Shown: positions 12,801-27,800 of the stretch, piece after piece
Numbering within the stretch: the first letter of the stretch is position 1
Layout: the number at the start of each line of letters is the position of its first letter
NCBI GenBank assembly: GCA_903813345.2
Contig: CAIIXF020000011.1
Coordinates: forward strand, 23,045,754 to 23,109,753
DNA: 64,000 nucleotides
Reading direction: 5' to 3'
Source of the DNA: Owenia fusiformis
Taxonomy: Eukaryota > Annelida > Polychaeta > Sabellida > Oweniidae
Program-made: the position numbers and the translations under genes
The notes under the pieces: model-generated
Seen by the model: the letters and a program-made list of their open reading frames with translations, nothing else
The model's database searches: none
What the model was told of the DNA's origin: nothing

Positions 12801-15800
12801 ATGTTAACTCGTCGTCATTTTGTGCAGCGTAATCGTAGAGTGACATGACAGATTCTGTGGGAGATGCGGGAATATAGATAACATTAGAGGCAACATAGGG
12901 TAAAGCATGTGTGCACAGAGACAAAAAGCGCCAACTGGAATTTTTTTGTGAATTTCCAGTATCTGCAACTATTGAATTCTAAAAAGCCTTGTGAAAATAA
13001 CACATGGGAATATGTATAAATTCTCATAAAACAAGAACACAAATGTGTACAAAATGTCCCCACCAAGTGGTGATCCCGTGAAATGGTTATCCTGAAAATG
13101 AGTAGACAAGACTTTACCAACACAATTTGAGGACGGAAAATCCAAAGTGGCCACCTTAAAATTTACCCAGAATGCCAAAAATTTAGTCAGTTCTAGATTT
13201 TCATACTAAGAACCACCCCTGAAAATTTGAAATTGATCCGTCACACAGTTAACCAGAAAACATGTAAACAAGACTTTACAGACAAGACTTCAGGATGGAA
13301 AATCCAAAATGGCTGCCTTGACATTTACCAAGAATGTCAAAAAACTAATCTGTTTGTAGAATTTCATACTAAGAATCATCCCTGAAAATATGAAACTGAT
13401 CTACCAAACGGTTCACCTGAAAACGGGTAGACAAGACTTTACAGACAAGATTTTAGGACAGAAAATCCAAAAACACCATTCAATATGATACAAAGTATTA
13501 TCGCGCGCTAACTTTTCTTAAGACATTCAAAATGGCTGACATGACTGAGCTAGCAGGTCCAAAACCTAATCAGATCTAGAATGAAGTGAGCTGAACAAGA
13601 TTTTAAAGTTTTAAAAGCAACTGTGAAGCAGTTTTTCTTAAAGTGTGCAGACAAGGATTTTAGCATTTGACTTCAAAATGGCCGACAGGAAGTAGGTTTC
13701 GAGTTAAATTTTTTTCATCCACATCTATAGGCACTCATAAGTTATTCCTGAAAATTAGAAGGTGATACCTGTAGCGGTTTTGGAGAAAACTGCCGGACGT
13801 ACGGACGGACAGACAGACAGACAACCAACCAGACAGACGGACGGACGCGCCTAGGACGACATTATGGCCCCACACTACGTGGTGGGGACATAAAAAGCAT
13901 ATAGAATATGCAATTTTAAATATGCTATACAGCTTAGCGTTAGAATTAAACCTTTTTAATGATTTGTAATTTTCTATTTTGATTTTCAGTTTATTTGATT
14001 TCCATGATTTAAAACAAGAGACTGGGTGCAAAAGCTTTAATCTAGCCTTACTGTTTGCTGATTAAGTGATATATGACATGAATCCAGTGCTTCATTTTAA
14101 TGTTTCTCCTTATCAATGTTGATAGGAAAATGATGTTTACATGAAAATAACTGACATGATAAATGTGGTTAACAGAATGATAATATGACAATGCAATGAT
14201 GATAATATGATACTGACATGATGACATTATGAAGCTGACATGATGATAGTATGGCAATGACATGATGGTTGTCTAGTGCTAATGATATAAAAATGGAGAT
14301 GACCTGATGATAATATAACACTGACATGATGATTAGATGATGGTGACATGATGATAAGATGAATATAATCAAATGATCACATGAGGATATAAGATATGAC
14401 AAGATGATAACAGAATGATGACAAGATGACCACATGCCATATTCCACTTACCTGATGAAGTAGTATTTGTTGTTGGCTGTGGAGTTGCTACGCCATTATT
14501 GGTTGGTTCCGGCTGCAACAAATTTCAGTACACTAATAATAAAACGAACATGTTCAGGATGGGGAAAGATCATTTTTTGTTTAAACAAAAGAAGTACTTG
14601 TTTTTAAACAGCTAAATTATTGCTGTTTATCCATTTTGATTTTTTAGTTAATATCCAAAAATTATTAATCTGAATGTTTCTGGACACATGAATCTAAAAA
14701 TATTTGACTGGGATTTTTTCAAATTCTCTGGAATACATGGGTGCTTAAACATAGCAGGTGGTACACCATGAAAGAAGAGTAACACAGATTTCACTTTTCA
14801 AGATTTTAATAAAGAAAACACATAACACATTGTGTTCAAACCTTTTAGGAAAAAGTCCTTAAATTCCCCTGCTAATTTAACATTGACAATATTTTTCAAA
14901 CTAGCTTACAACTTGCATAAAATCTTGCCCAAATTACCCAATCATTAAAGCTAATTCAAATTTTGAAGTTTAAGTACTGAACACATTGTGTTCAATTATA
15001 AAAAGCTTCATGTGTAAAATTTTCTGAAATTCCATAGGCTTTTAAGACTTGTTAACTATTTCAGGTCAGTTTTCACTCTACTATACCTAACAACTAGAAA
15101 TGCATAAGATACTCTGTCTAATTGTATTGTTTAGTATATTTTTGAAATTACCTTATTAATATCTAACAGTCATCCGATAAACCATTTATAAGGAACGGAC
15201 ACATAAAACCAAATAATATAATCAATGCTAATAAGCCAAATGGGTTGCTCATGAACACCAAATGCAAGGTATAGTAGAGTGGTTTTATAATGCCAAAATA
15301 TTCACCGACTCTCCCCAAGAAATCCTTTAGAAGTATTGAGGTATATGTGACAGAACTTTATATTTTACAAGTTTTTGCACATTTACAATGACCGACAGAA
15401 AACATGGTGGTAATGGTATGAGGCAGGGAAAAGAGAGAACAGATTCACAAATGAACCTGACAAGGGTGGTGTCAGCTTACATCTTATAACAGGGAAGTGT
15501 CAACTTACCGTGCTTGAGGATTGCTGAAATGGGGATGCAGTAGACTTGTGGGGATCAACAGGTGTATTACGAGCGCTGGACTGCAGAATTTTCACATAGT
15601 TTGCCGGAAACCAACCAATTTGTTTTTTCTGACCACGTGCCTGGAAATGGGTAGGGGGAAAGCGTGCACTTTTTACAGTGACACAATGTGCAGGTTTTAC
15701 ATAACGGGTAAGAAAGTAAGTGCTTCTTTAGATTTATAGGAAACTGAATAAATATGATGAAGGCAGTAACAGATATTAAACAGCCCCTTTGTTTCTAACA

Positions 15801-18800
15801 ATACTAATTTATCTACAATTATACTGAACAATAGTTGCATGAATTAATCATTACATCAATAGCCCCTCTCAATAACAATCAATTAATTAAAACTCATATC
15901 TAGAAAAGTTTGACTTTCTTCAGAATTTTTGAATTGATTATATTTACAAGTAAAGAAAAATGAAATTCAGAGTTGAATTGAAACAATCAAGACGTTGAAA
16001 ATGTGAGCTCACCGTAAGTTCACCCTCCCACCAGCCACTTGGGCTTTTCTTGCGCACGTGTATAAGTTGTCCAGGACTTAAGGATAGCTGCTCTGCCCCT
16101 GTGGCAGTGTAAGGTGCTATCACAGTTGCTATCTCTTTTTTAGGTAAAGTCCCACCACTTTTCTAAAATACAAACAAAACGTAAATTAGTATTGAGAACC
16201 ATAATGGGGTATGGCTGAAAAGTCCAATTTAAATGTGTCAAGTAAAAGGCTAACTAACAACTCCCTGCATGGTGGGATGGTGTGCTTAAAGAACATATAC
16301 AAATTATACAGATTCCACTCAATCACATCAAAATAATTTGAAACAGATTCATTCTTAACACTTGAAAATATGTGTTACATTATCACAAGATATCATACAA
16401 TGAATCAAATCTTGAGATTTGAGGTGTCACATTGAGGTGTCTCATTGATGTGTCACATTGAGATGTCCCATTGTGTTACATTGATGTGTCATATTGAATT
16501 GTTACATTCATTTAACATCAATGTTTCTGTTTAAGCCAACATCTTTTACAATGAAATGTTAACAGTGAGTTATAATGTTACACTCGAACATCACTTAGGT
16601 GTTCTATGTTTTTAACTTCTTTCGAGGTTTAAGATTTTGACCCATCCCTTAATTAGATAAAGTTATACTAAATACAGTATACAAATACACCAAAAAGCAA
16701 TATATTCCCTACTTGATCTGAAGTTGGCAGTGATAAAGTGTCAGCAAGACTGGTTGCTAGGTCTGTTGCTAAGGTCTCTTGTTGCTTGGTTGCCGTAGCA
16801 ACCTCAAGATTTTCCCCTGTTGTTGATTCTGTTGGGAAAGCTAGCCCCTCCTAAATAGCAAAGCAAAGCATATTGAATACATAAACATTTCTGTCAGATG
16901 GCCATTCATCTGTACTAAGGGACGGTTAAAGGAGGCCAAGTGGAATGTATAATATGTAACTTAGATTGATTTTAAGTTTATTAACTAAAGTCAATCACAA
17001 ATGTTTAAAATGTGTCCTACTTGGCTCACCTTTCTATGTCACTCATATTTTAAATTTGAATAAAAATATTTTTTTTAACTTCATTTTGCAAATTCTCTAA
17101 TGAAGTCATGACAACCAAGATTATGCATTACATAAAAAGATTTGATAAATTTTACAATTTCTTCATTGTTTTTCAGACTTTAATATGATGCACATAATGT
17201 TATTTGTCACCATATTAATGCATAGTTAATGTATAAATAAAGTGACAATATGCTCATTATGCAAAGATCCATGGACAATGACTTTGCATAGAATTACTGC
17301 AAGCATGGACCTCTCCCTCTGCTACCCGAATATCCTATATGATCACAAACTTACAGATAAGATGACTTGCAACTTACACCAATACCCGATCTTAATTATC
17401 TACTTAAAATAAACCACACCAACAACTGAAATACCTTTCTCCGGAATAGACTCAAGCTCTGAGATCCAATGCTAGATTTTCTCGGAGTATCAGAAACACT
17501 CGTTTTTTCATTAGCACTCATCTCCCTTTTAATTTCTGGAGCTAATGACTCAATTTTTTGACCAGGGTTGACTGTGTTATTTTGAATTTCAGAGATATTA
17601 GGCCCTTCATCAATAGTTTTTCTAGTAGTTGCATAGATACTTGTGGCACTAGTATCTTTTTGAATATCAGAGAGATTGTCATTAGCTCCTTTTTCAGTTT
17701 CAAAAATACTGCGTTTCAGTCTTACAGTGTCATAGATACTCTCAAGTGGCTTTTCTACTGGAGGCTGAATCAAATTAGAATGAAATCATTCAAATGAAAA
17801 CAGAAAGTACTCTTTAATGTTTTCTTTTTTCTTTTTTCGCTAATGCCAACCTTATCCATGATGATTCAAAAATGACTAATTTTTGAAATTATTTGAGCAA
17901 TGGTTAACTTTACATGCAAGCAAAATTTAACACAATGTTCAAGTCAATATATCTATGTTCAAAATCAAGACACTATGTCTCCTTTATCTTTATTAGAGGG
18001 AAGCAATGAAAGAATGACTCTCACCTGGGATGGAACTTCTAATGCTTTGACGTAATTGGCCGGGAAGATTCCAGTCTGATCTCCGATGGAACCTGTCCAC
18101 CAATCATCTTCCTTCTTAGATACTGCGATTTTGTCACCTTGATTGAAGTTCAAGTCCCCTGGTTCGCCTGCAGCAGAAAAAAACTTTTTTAATTGAGCAT
18201 TACAACCTTTTATTCATTTTTCATGATAATCATTTTTTGTTTGTTACTGATCACAAAATCACATTGTTACCAATACAGTAAAACCTCAAATGTTATGAAA
18301 TTCAAAATTAATTTTGATTTAGTTTTTGACTCATAAATTACTCACTTGAAGAATAGGCATATACTGCTATATAGTGTTCAACTTTATCTTCAACACTAGA
18401 GGGAGCCACAGTGTCATCTGGGACATTTGATGGTGCAAGTGTTGTAGCGCCATCTACTTCCTGACTATTCCTTGAATTGCCACCTCCACCTATTAATTTC
18501 ACGTAGGATTTTGGGAACCAGCCAACCTAGTAGATAATAATTGAAAAATAAGTTTAATCATACTAAAAACGAATGTAAAACTAAAAATGAATAAATATGA
18601 AAAATACTGTATAAGTGGTATTTAATCCAAGTGGTTAATTTTCCGAATGGTCAAATTTCATTATTTTCCTGATTTTAATTTTCCTAATGACAAGAAACCT
18701 CCCATTGGATAACATTATAAAGACAATATTTCCGACATTTAATTTTCCGACCTGGCAAAAATTAGGAAATAGGCAAATTAAATGATTAGGCAAAATTACC

Positions 18801-21800
18801 ACTTATACAGTATCCATTGCTAAAGGATCGAGGTTAGAGCTATCTATTATATAAATTAAATAAGTCAATTAAGTAAGTGTTATAGTTTACCTTCCCCTCC
18901 AACTCCCCAGACCACCACATATCCTGCTGCTCAATGACTGTTATCACATCCCCCTTGTTAAAGGTCAGGTGGTTATCTTTCTTAGCCATCCAGGGGTACA
19001 ACGCCTGCGCCTTCAGACCCTCTGGAGCACTCTGACCCTACAGTTCAATACATTCAATTAATTCTTTCAGCTCGCTTGAACTAAATTATGTTGCTTACTC
19101 TACTTACTGTAATAATGAGGCCTGCTCACTGACTGAAGTTACTTGGCATGCTCTATTGACTTATAACTATTGAAGCTTGCGCTGTGACTGAAATCATGCC
19201 ACTTGCTCTAATGACCAAAAATACTCTATTGACTGAAATTATGTGGCTTGCTCTAATGACCAAACGCATTTCTTGGTTTACTGTCTGAAATCATGCTGCT
19301 TTTTAGCACCATATGAACTGAAAATGCATATGAACTACAGGGTTTATTCAATTCTAAATGTCCTATTTCAGATTTCTTAAAATTAAATGAAGCATTTTTC
19401 AATTATAATATCCTTAAACATGAGCAACAATGCCTCACTTCTAAATTCCTTGGAGTATCTAACCCTATACACCCATGACCTACCTGACCAGGTGTTGGGG
19501 AAGGCCCCACAGTGGTGACAGCCGTGAAGACACTATCAGATGCAGTTAATAGCCCAGCATTCGAATCACCTCTGAAATATGCAACATTTAAGATAATCTA
19601 TAGTGAAATATGGGAAAAATGGGATATGGGATTAGCTTCAACTGAGAACCAAAATGAGAACAGTACTATTCAAATTAGTTGTCGAAATTCATTTTTGAGT
19701 TAACTGAGTTAGTTAGTTGGGAAAAGAAGTAGAGTTTGTCAATGTTTAACCATAGGCTTTCCTTGTTAAAGCCACTTAAGTGGAGTACTTGACGTTAAAG
19801 CCACTTACTCTGTGGGTTGCGATGTTGCTGTTGGAGCTGCTGAATCAAACACAGACTTAGAAAATTCACTTCCAAAAGAGCCTGCTGTATTTGAAGATGA
19901 TCCAAATGAATCCTGTTTTCCAAAACTATCAGACTTAGCAAAACTGTCTGATTTGGCAAAACTGTCTGACTTAGCAAAACTATCAGATTTTGCAAAACTG
20001 TCTGTCTTTGTAAAACTATCACTGGCAAATAAGTCGTTAGAAGCGACAGAGTCCTCTTGCACTTTTTCAGCATAATCTTTGGGAAACCATCCTTTGGCGC
20101 CATCTTTCTCTCCTCCCATCCAACCTGGTTCTGCTCCAGCCTGATCTTCTGCAACCTGTTAATCAAAAGGTACAACTCTATAGGCGGTGTCATGAAGTAG
20201 TGTTGTCGCGATGTGCTATAATCGTACATCGATGCATCAGCAATTTTCAGTTGTAAACATCAATGCACATCGCGATGTACATCGAGAAAAAGTTCGAAAA
20301 AAGTGTACTGAAATACCGAACGCTAATGCACTAAAATACCGAACAGAACAAATTAATAAGAGTACGCTGGTACATCCGGGAACTTCTAGTAACGGTGAAA
20401 TGAAATGAAAGTAAAGTAATTTTTTTTAGATTAATGGTTCATTTCGACTAGCTAAAACTAAAATGTTTTAAAGCGAAAGAATATCAGAAAACATTGGAAA
20501 ATGAAATAAGACATGAAAAAAGGTAAGCAATTTGCGTTAAAATAAGATAAGAAAGAGCGATTTTTAGCAAATCAAAATTTTTTAAAAACATTGATGTTTT
20601 GTTTCAGACATAGATGCATCGCCAGAACCAGCTTTGGCGATGTATATCCCGATGTATTGATTAATCGCGACAACACTATCATGAACAGAGGAGTGAAATT
20701 TGTATCTGATTTATTGCTCAATTGGATGGATAGACTGACGTATGGATGGACGGATGAACAGGCATTTTCTATTTCCCCCAAACTTCATTCAATAGGATGG
20801 AAAAACTAACCAATCTATTGGAGGTCAAAAGCATGACTAGAGTCTATGTTATTTGTTTTTTTAAACAGAGAGAACAGAATTAACTTTTCAACTTACCCAA
20901 ACTATGTCACCAACAATGAGGGAAAGTTCATCTGGATTTCTCGCATCAAACTGATATACAGCTTTATATTTCACTAGACCTGCCTGACTTGGCTCAGTGG
21001 TGGCTGAAAAAAAATATGAAAGCTACATACATGATGTGAAAGTTTGCTCTCTGAATAACAGTAGATCCTACTCTGCATAGGTTCCAGTTACAAAGCAAGG
21101 TTAAATTGATTAATATGAAGAATTTTGACAAAGAATTGTGTGGCGTTGTATCACCTCAAAAACAATTTTTTGTCAAAATGCTCCGTGACAAAACAATAAA
21201 ACCTGCTGTGTAACTGTGTAACTATGATTTAATTTTGAGCATGATAATGTTATTGAAAAATTTCTATAATGATTCTCAAAAGCAAGGAAGTCAATATAAA
21301 CATTTCTCAAGTAAAATCATGCGAACAACACTCAATCACAACATGCATCAATTTTTAAAAAGAAAATCTGCACAACATATATTTTTTATGTGACTAAGAC
21401 AATAGATCATGTACAATATATAATTTATTTTAATTCAGTTGTTTTTCCTGATTTAGATGTATGATGTTTCAGCAACTTCTGCCATTTTTGCATCCATTCT
21501 CGATTCCATGCACCACATTTTTTGATTTTTATGAACTAGAAGGAATTGGAAGGATAGAGTGGAAAACATTCAGAAAGCATGCAAACATTTTCCTTATACT
21601 GTAATTTCAATTTGATTCTGAATAAGAATTGAGATATCTTAAATCAAATATAGAAGTATTTAAAGATACAGGATAGAGTAATGTTCAAATTCATGAGAAC
21701 TGAAATGACAATTGAACCTTTACATTAGAAGGATTGTCCTGTTATAAAATCAAAAATTGAATTTTTATATTTAATAAAAAAGCCAGGCAATGGAATGATG

Positions 21801-24800
21801 AGAGCAAAAATATTGTAAATTGTGACAATATTTTGAAACTTACATACCCCTCTATCCTCTCTAAATGCATGGATCAAGGTCATTTTTCTCAAACATTCAT
21901 CATTCCAAATAGTTATCTCAATATATTCCCAGTAATACAATAAATAACATTAAGGGTAAAGAGAAATGTAAAGATAGGTCCATCCTGAACCACCACCTGA
22001 AATAAATGGCTACCTTTAGCTTGACTAGAAGATGTGGGTGTAGAAGTAGCCTGAGAGCTCCCAAAGCCAGCTGATCCAAAAGTCGTAGACCCCCACATAT
22101 CCTGAGATTTACTATCCGATGATGCACTCGTTGAACTAATATTTGATGTTGAACTAAGTCCCCATAAGTCATTACTAGCGCTATTTTCCGTGGCTGGTGT
22201 CACTGTTGTTGTAACCGAGGGGATGGTTGTTGATGACGTTGAATTGGCACTACTATTAAATAGACTCGACCATTGGTCGTTAGTTTTTGCTGAGGACGTT
22301 GAACCAGCGCTAGGGTTGGCAAAATCACCAAATAAATTTGACCAATCCGGTTCCTTCTTTTTATCTGCAAAGTTAATCATGATTGGGTGCTAACTAAGCT
22401 ATTATAATACAACATTCAAGTGAGATGTGAAATGATGCTGTTGTTACCTAAAAATATTGGCTTGTAACTTCTTGGTAGTGACATTCAAGTAAAATAAATA
22501 AAATTAATCAAAATACCAAAAACAAATTTCACATCTCAGTTCTATTAGCATAAAACATGCAAAACAAGACACACTTCAAGGTGGTTTCCATAAAACGTAT
22601 GTAAGTAAAAAATCCAAATATGGTATAATGGGTTTACAAAGTGATAACTTGTTTAGTATAAAACGCTCATGTTTGCCACTCTAATTTACAATGAAACAAT
22701 AACTACAAACAACATATCTAATTCTAAAAGGCTACTAAACATTCATTTTAGATATCTGACAATTGAAAGTGAACTAAAATATATACCATAAGCACTAACA
22801 TTGGCTAAATCTACCTCAATCTTGGTAAACATTTAACACATCACAAAGATATCCATAATTATCCAACTTGAATTCTATCATACCTAAAGAATAAATTGAA
22901 ATAACAAATGATTCAACAAATGGCAAAATTTTCCTTTGTTTTTGTGCTACATTTGCTTACTTGTATCACTGGTAACAGGTTGACTGCTCTGTGTGTTATC
23001 TGTTGTTGTTGCACTGTAATTATAACAGAATAACAAAGTCAAATTTTACTAGAAAAACAGCAACTCCACGGAGTAGCAAATCCCACCGAACAAAACATGT
23101 TTTGATAAAAAATTTGAGCCAAATTCATCCATTGGTATTTGAATTATCAAAGATTATGTTTTTATAAAACATGGTTGCCATTTTGAAATTCAGCTGTCAT
23201 CTTTAGATTTCTTCTTTAGCAGAGAATGTCCATCCAATAGTATTTGGGTTATAAAAGATTACTTTTTTAATGAAAAATGGCAGCCATTTTGAAATTCAGC
23301 TAACGCCTTTGAAATTTCTTCTGAAGCAGATCTCCTTTTTCCCTAAACATCAGCATATAAAATTGGAACCAAATCCATCCACTGGTATTTGAGTTATCAT
23401 TAATTACGTTTTTTTACGAAAAATGGTGGCCATTTTGAAATTCAGTGGCCATCTTGAAAATTTATTTTTGAGCAGAACTTCTTTGTCTCTAGGCATCAGC
23501 ATATAGAATTTGAACCAAATCCGTCATTTGGTATTTGAGTTATCAAAGGTTACGTTCTTTTATGAAAAATGGCGGCCATTTTGAAAATAAGCTACCACCT
23601 TGAAAATCCCTTATCGAGCAGAGCTCCTGTGTCCATAGGCATCATCATGTAAAATTTGAACCAAATCCATTCAATGGTAATTGAGTTATCAAAGATAATG
23701 TTTTTTTACGAAAAATGGCCGCCATTTTGAAATTTAGCTGCCATCTTGAAAATCCTTTCTCGAGCAGAGCTCCTAGCAATAAAGATAACGTTTTTTTACG
23801 AAAAACGCCATTTTGAATTAAGCGGCCATATTGAAAATTCCTTCTCGAGCAGAGGTCCTACACCCATAAGGCATAAGCCTATAAAATTTGAATGAAATCT
23901 GTCAACCGGTATTTGAGTTATTGCCCGGACACACGAACGGACGGACGGACGAATGGACGGACGGAAGAACGGACGGAAGAACGGACGGACGAACGTAATC
24001 CAATAACTGGTTTCATTTAATATTTCTCCTCACCTTATGGTTGTTGTCCCTAGGTCTCCACCTAGCAGATCAACTGAGGTTTTGTTCTGGGCTTTCTTCT
24101 CTTTGAATGACTTCCATTCCTCCATCTTCTGCTGACGTTGCGACTCCATCACTTTGGTAGAGCTTTGCAGTTCATTCACTTTGCTATTTATTTCCTGGTG
24201 AAATACAGAATATGTTTCATTTGACTATAAAATAAAGTAAGATAATCTATAAGAAGGAGACCCCCTCTCCTGTCTAATATGCATCTATTGCTACAAGGAA
24301 GAGAACCCTAATCAGATCTTGGCACTTCTCTTGCATCTGTAAAACAAGTAAGCTGAACAGGTAAGCAATTTTCTTGAAATTTTGACGACTTAGATTTATG
24401 TGGGGCCCACCTATTCACTCACTTACCCAAAAGCACAACAGCACAAAACAACAACAGAATAACACTTTAAAAAATGTGATAAAAATCTGTCAGCATTCCC
24501 TTTGAATCGCAAGCCAAAATATATGTTATATACTTACTGATAATACTGTATTGTTTTCATCTACTTTGGCTAATTCAGTTGCAGTGAGCTTCTCAATGTC
24601 ATCTAATTGGTGTTTTAGCCTCTGTATACTGGACTGTTTACTAGAGTGACTGTGTAGTATTGTCCTGTGTGTTTCTCCTGGATAGCACAAATGATAAAGT
24701 GAATGAATTAATATTTAAAGGGACAATGTAACATAAAAAGTTAAAAAGGTTCAAATGTCAGACTTTTGTGTGCATTATCATACATTGCAACATATTTCAT

Positions 24801-27800
24801 AAATGTTTAGATCAGTCCAAGAAAACTTAAAATATTGGCAATTTTGTGTTTTGCTTTAGAGTCTCCTTTTGGCTACCAAATGATTATTTAACAATGGAGT
24901 TAAACGCTCTATGGAGAGCATCAGTCAACGGGGTTACAAACCAATAAAAATAACATATTCATTGAATCAAGCTATTTTTGACTGTTCATGAGCGATAATG
25001 CCTCGATAAAATCATGTACGTTTTAATCCATTCTATGATAACCTATATACCAGTATTCACATACATTAAGTAGAAGAAGCAAGTATAATATACATATATG
25101 AGTAAGCAAGCGGAGAGCTATTCTGCCACATATATAAATACATCCAGGATATTTCTATGTATAAAATGGTTGACCTTGGTAATTTCTTGCGATAATTTCT
25201 TGCAACTAAATAAAGTACTGGAATATATTTTTAGCATACTGGAAGCAATAGCATGATTAGCTCAGCAATATACAACTTAAATAGAAATAGCATTCATTAT
25301 ATCTACCAAAATATCATAATAATCAAGGGATAATATCAAACTAAAGGAGTTTTATCTGAGTACCATCAAATCAACAATGGTTTTCTTATATGTCACAGAG
25401 TAGATAAATTAAAACATCACAAAGTAGTCATCATGGAATTATCATATTGCCTCCAGAAGGAGAAGCTTCATCAATTATTCAGACTCTTTCCAATTAACAT
25501 AGCCTTAATATAGCAATTGATATACACCATGATCAGTCAACGATATTAAAAGCATATATTCTTTATGAATAAGTGAAGCCAGGGGTTAAGGGTTCATAGC
25601 TTAAACCAACCTGTCAGGCTTTTCTTGATATCATGCCCACGATCTATAGAATAACAGTATACATGCAATATAACGTGTCAAACATGATATACATAAATAG
25701 CAGGTAAATGATGGATTGAAGGTTTCAATTGAAGATGAGGAAAATGCAGAAACCACCATGCTTCAGTGATTCAGTTCGATTGATTCACCATGCATCATGC
25801 TCTTCTATATAACTTCTCACTTAGTGAAGTTTTCACCAATGGAAATTAAGTCTTGTGTCAAATCTCTGTCTGATCTCTTCCCCAATCCCCAGGGACCAAA
25901 ATTGTCGTCATACATTTCCAACCCCAACATACCTTTTTATATTAATTCTCACTTAAAGTGAAGTCAATGGAAATTTAGTCTCGTGTCAGATCTCTCTCTG
26001 ACCCCTTCCCCAATCCTATATTCCAGCTCAAGCCATTTTGGTTGCGGAAAACTTGATAAAAAGTAGATTAAAAGACAATTTATAATTCAGCTTCACTCAC
26101 CAATTGTGTCATTCTGTGTCTCCACCTGAACATTCAACTTTTCTCTGTCTTTCTGCATTGTGGCAATCTTTTGTTGATTATCCTAGAACATACATAAGGT
26201 GTAAATATTTTATAATGGTTTGTTAAATTATCACCAACATCAAACCAATTTCCCGTTGTCATAGTATGTTTTTTAGCTGAACAAATACTAATAATAATTA
26301 ATATAAAATAATTGGTTTTGTGTTTTTTATATGGGAGTTAGTCTTTTATTAATGAGGTAACTCTACATTTATGTTTTGATTAGATGTAAACAATTTTGGT
26401 TTCTAGGAAGGAAAAATGTAGGTCAATGCACATGTGCAGAAGTTTGTCATGTGTCATTTCCATCAATTTCCATCAAATGAACACCACTGCCTTATACTTC
26501 TAAGCACATGTCTCCATGAATTGTGGATGATTTAATCCACGTATGAGTTGTTTCCTAGACTTTGTATTTGTAAGCTCAAATCCTTTTAGGTGTATTGGTA
26601 TATCATGTATAGGTGTATTTTCATAGAACTTACCAACAGTTTTTTCTGCGCTGTTTCAATTTCTGCAAGTTTTATATCTCGTGATTGTCGCATCATCTCA
26701 ATCTTGGCTGTGACATCACTAACTCCATTTCGTGCTTGCCCTATTTTCATCTTAAGGTCATTTTTCTTATTGTCCTATAAAATAAACCAACATTTTAAAA
26801 ATAAATCTTCCATATTATGCTATATGAGGGGTGCTCAGGAATTCCTGGACCTTTGAGTCTATCTTTGCCATTTTGTATCCTTTTTTAGTGATTTTTCATT
26901 AGTACTATATTCACTTGATGAAGGTGTGTCAAATAGTACAATCTTTACAAGTTTCAAGTTTAGTACAAAGAGAGCAGTTATTCATCTAAAATGTGCATTT
27001 TTGTACTTACTAAAGTTTCGATTTCATATTTTTGTTTGCCATTATCTAGTTTTAATTGTTCAACTTGTTCCATGATTTTCTTTTTCTCTGCCATCAATTG
27101 TTCCTTCCGCTGTCTTTCCCATTCAAGCTGTCTCTGACGTTCCATTTCACGTCTTGCAGACTGGAAAAAAGATCATAAATTCCACCTATCATTGATGAAT
27201 GAAACTGGTCCTTTCTGCATGGCGTGCGAATTCATCTATATATACCAATACAATAGAATATGATTTATATAAGTGAATATTTTATCCAGTAAAATGTGAC
27301 TAATCTGAAAATCACTGGGACCAGTCAAGAATGTTTGGATTTCAAGGTTTTTTTAACATGACAATCTATGGCAAATAAAAATGGAACAGAAAAACCATTC
27401 CCATTCTGGTGTTCAGATAAGACCTTACCTTTTTACTGTATGTTGTTCTATTTTGATCATACTTAAGGCTACAACTGATTCCAGGAAATATATTCGTGAA
27501 ACATAAGCTTATATATAATTATAAAGGCTGTTCCATTTACCTCCCGCTGTTCCATTAACTTCCTCCTCTGTCCCTCCCTCTCTTCTTCAATCTGTCGCTG
27601 GCGTTGCATCTGTTTTTCTAACTCAGCTTGTTTTTTACGTTCCTGTTCTTGACGTATGCGTTCACGTTTCTCTTGTTCTGTTGGCAAAAACAAATTCAAT
27701 CAATGCATTTAGGAATAATCTGGTAAAGCAATCAAGTTGTATACACAGCCAATATAATTCGGCGCCGTTTCGGCATCGAAAACATCCGGCGCTGTTCCTC

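Noticed and set aside
13735-14031. 98-codon frame reading [22 protein letters not shown]
   Set aside because: Antisense reading of the GGACGGAC tract and element end; the pattern is produced by the simple repeat.
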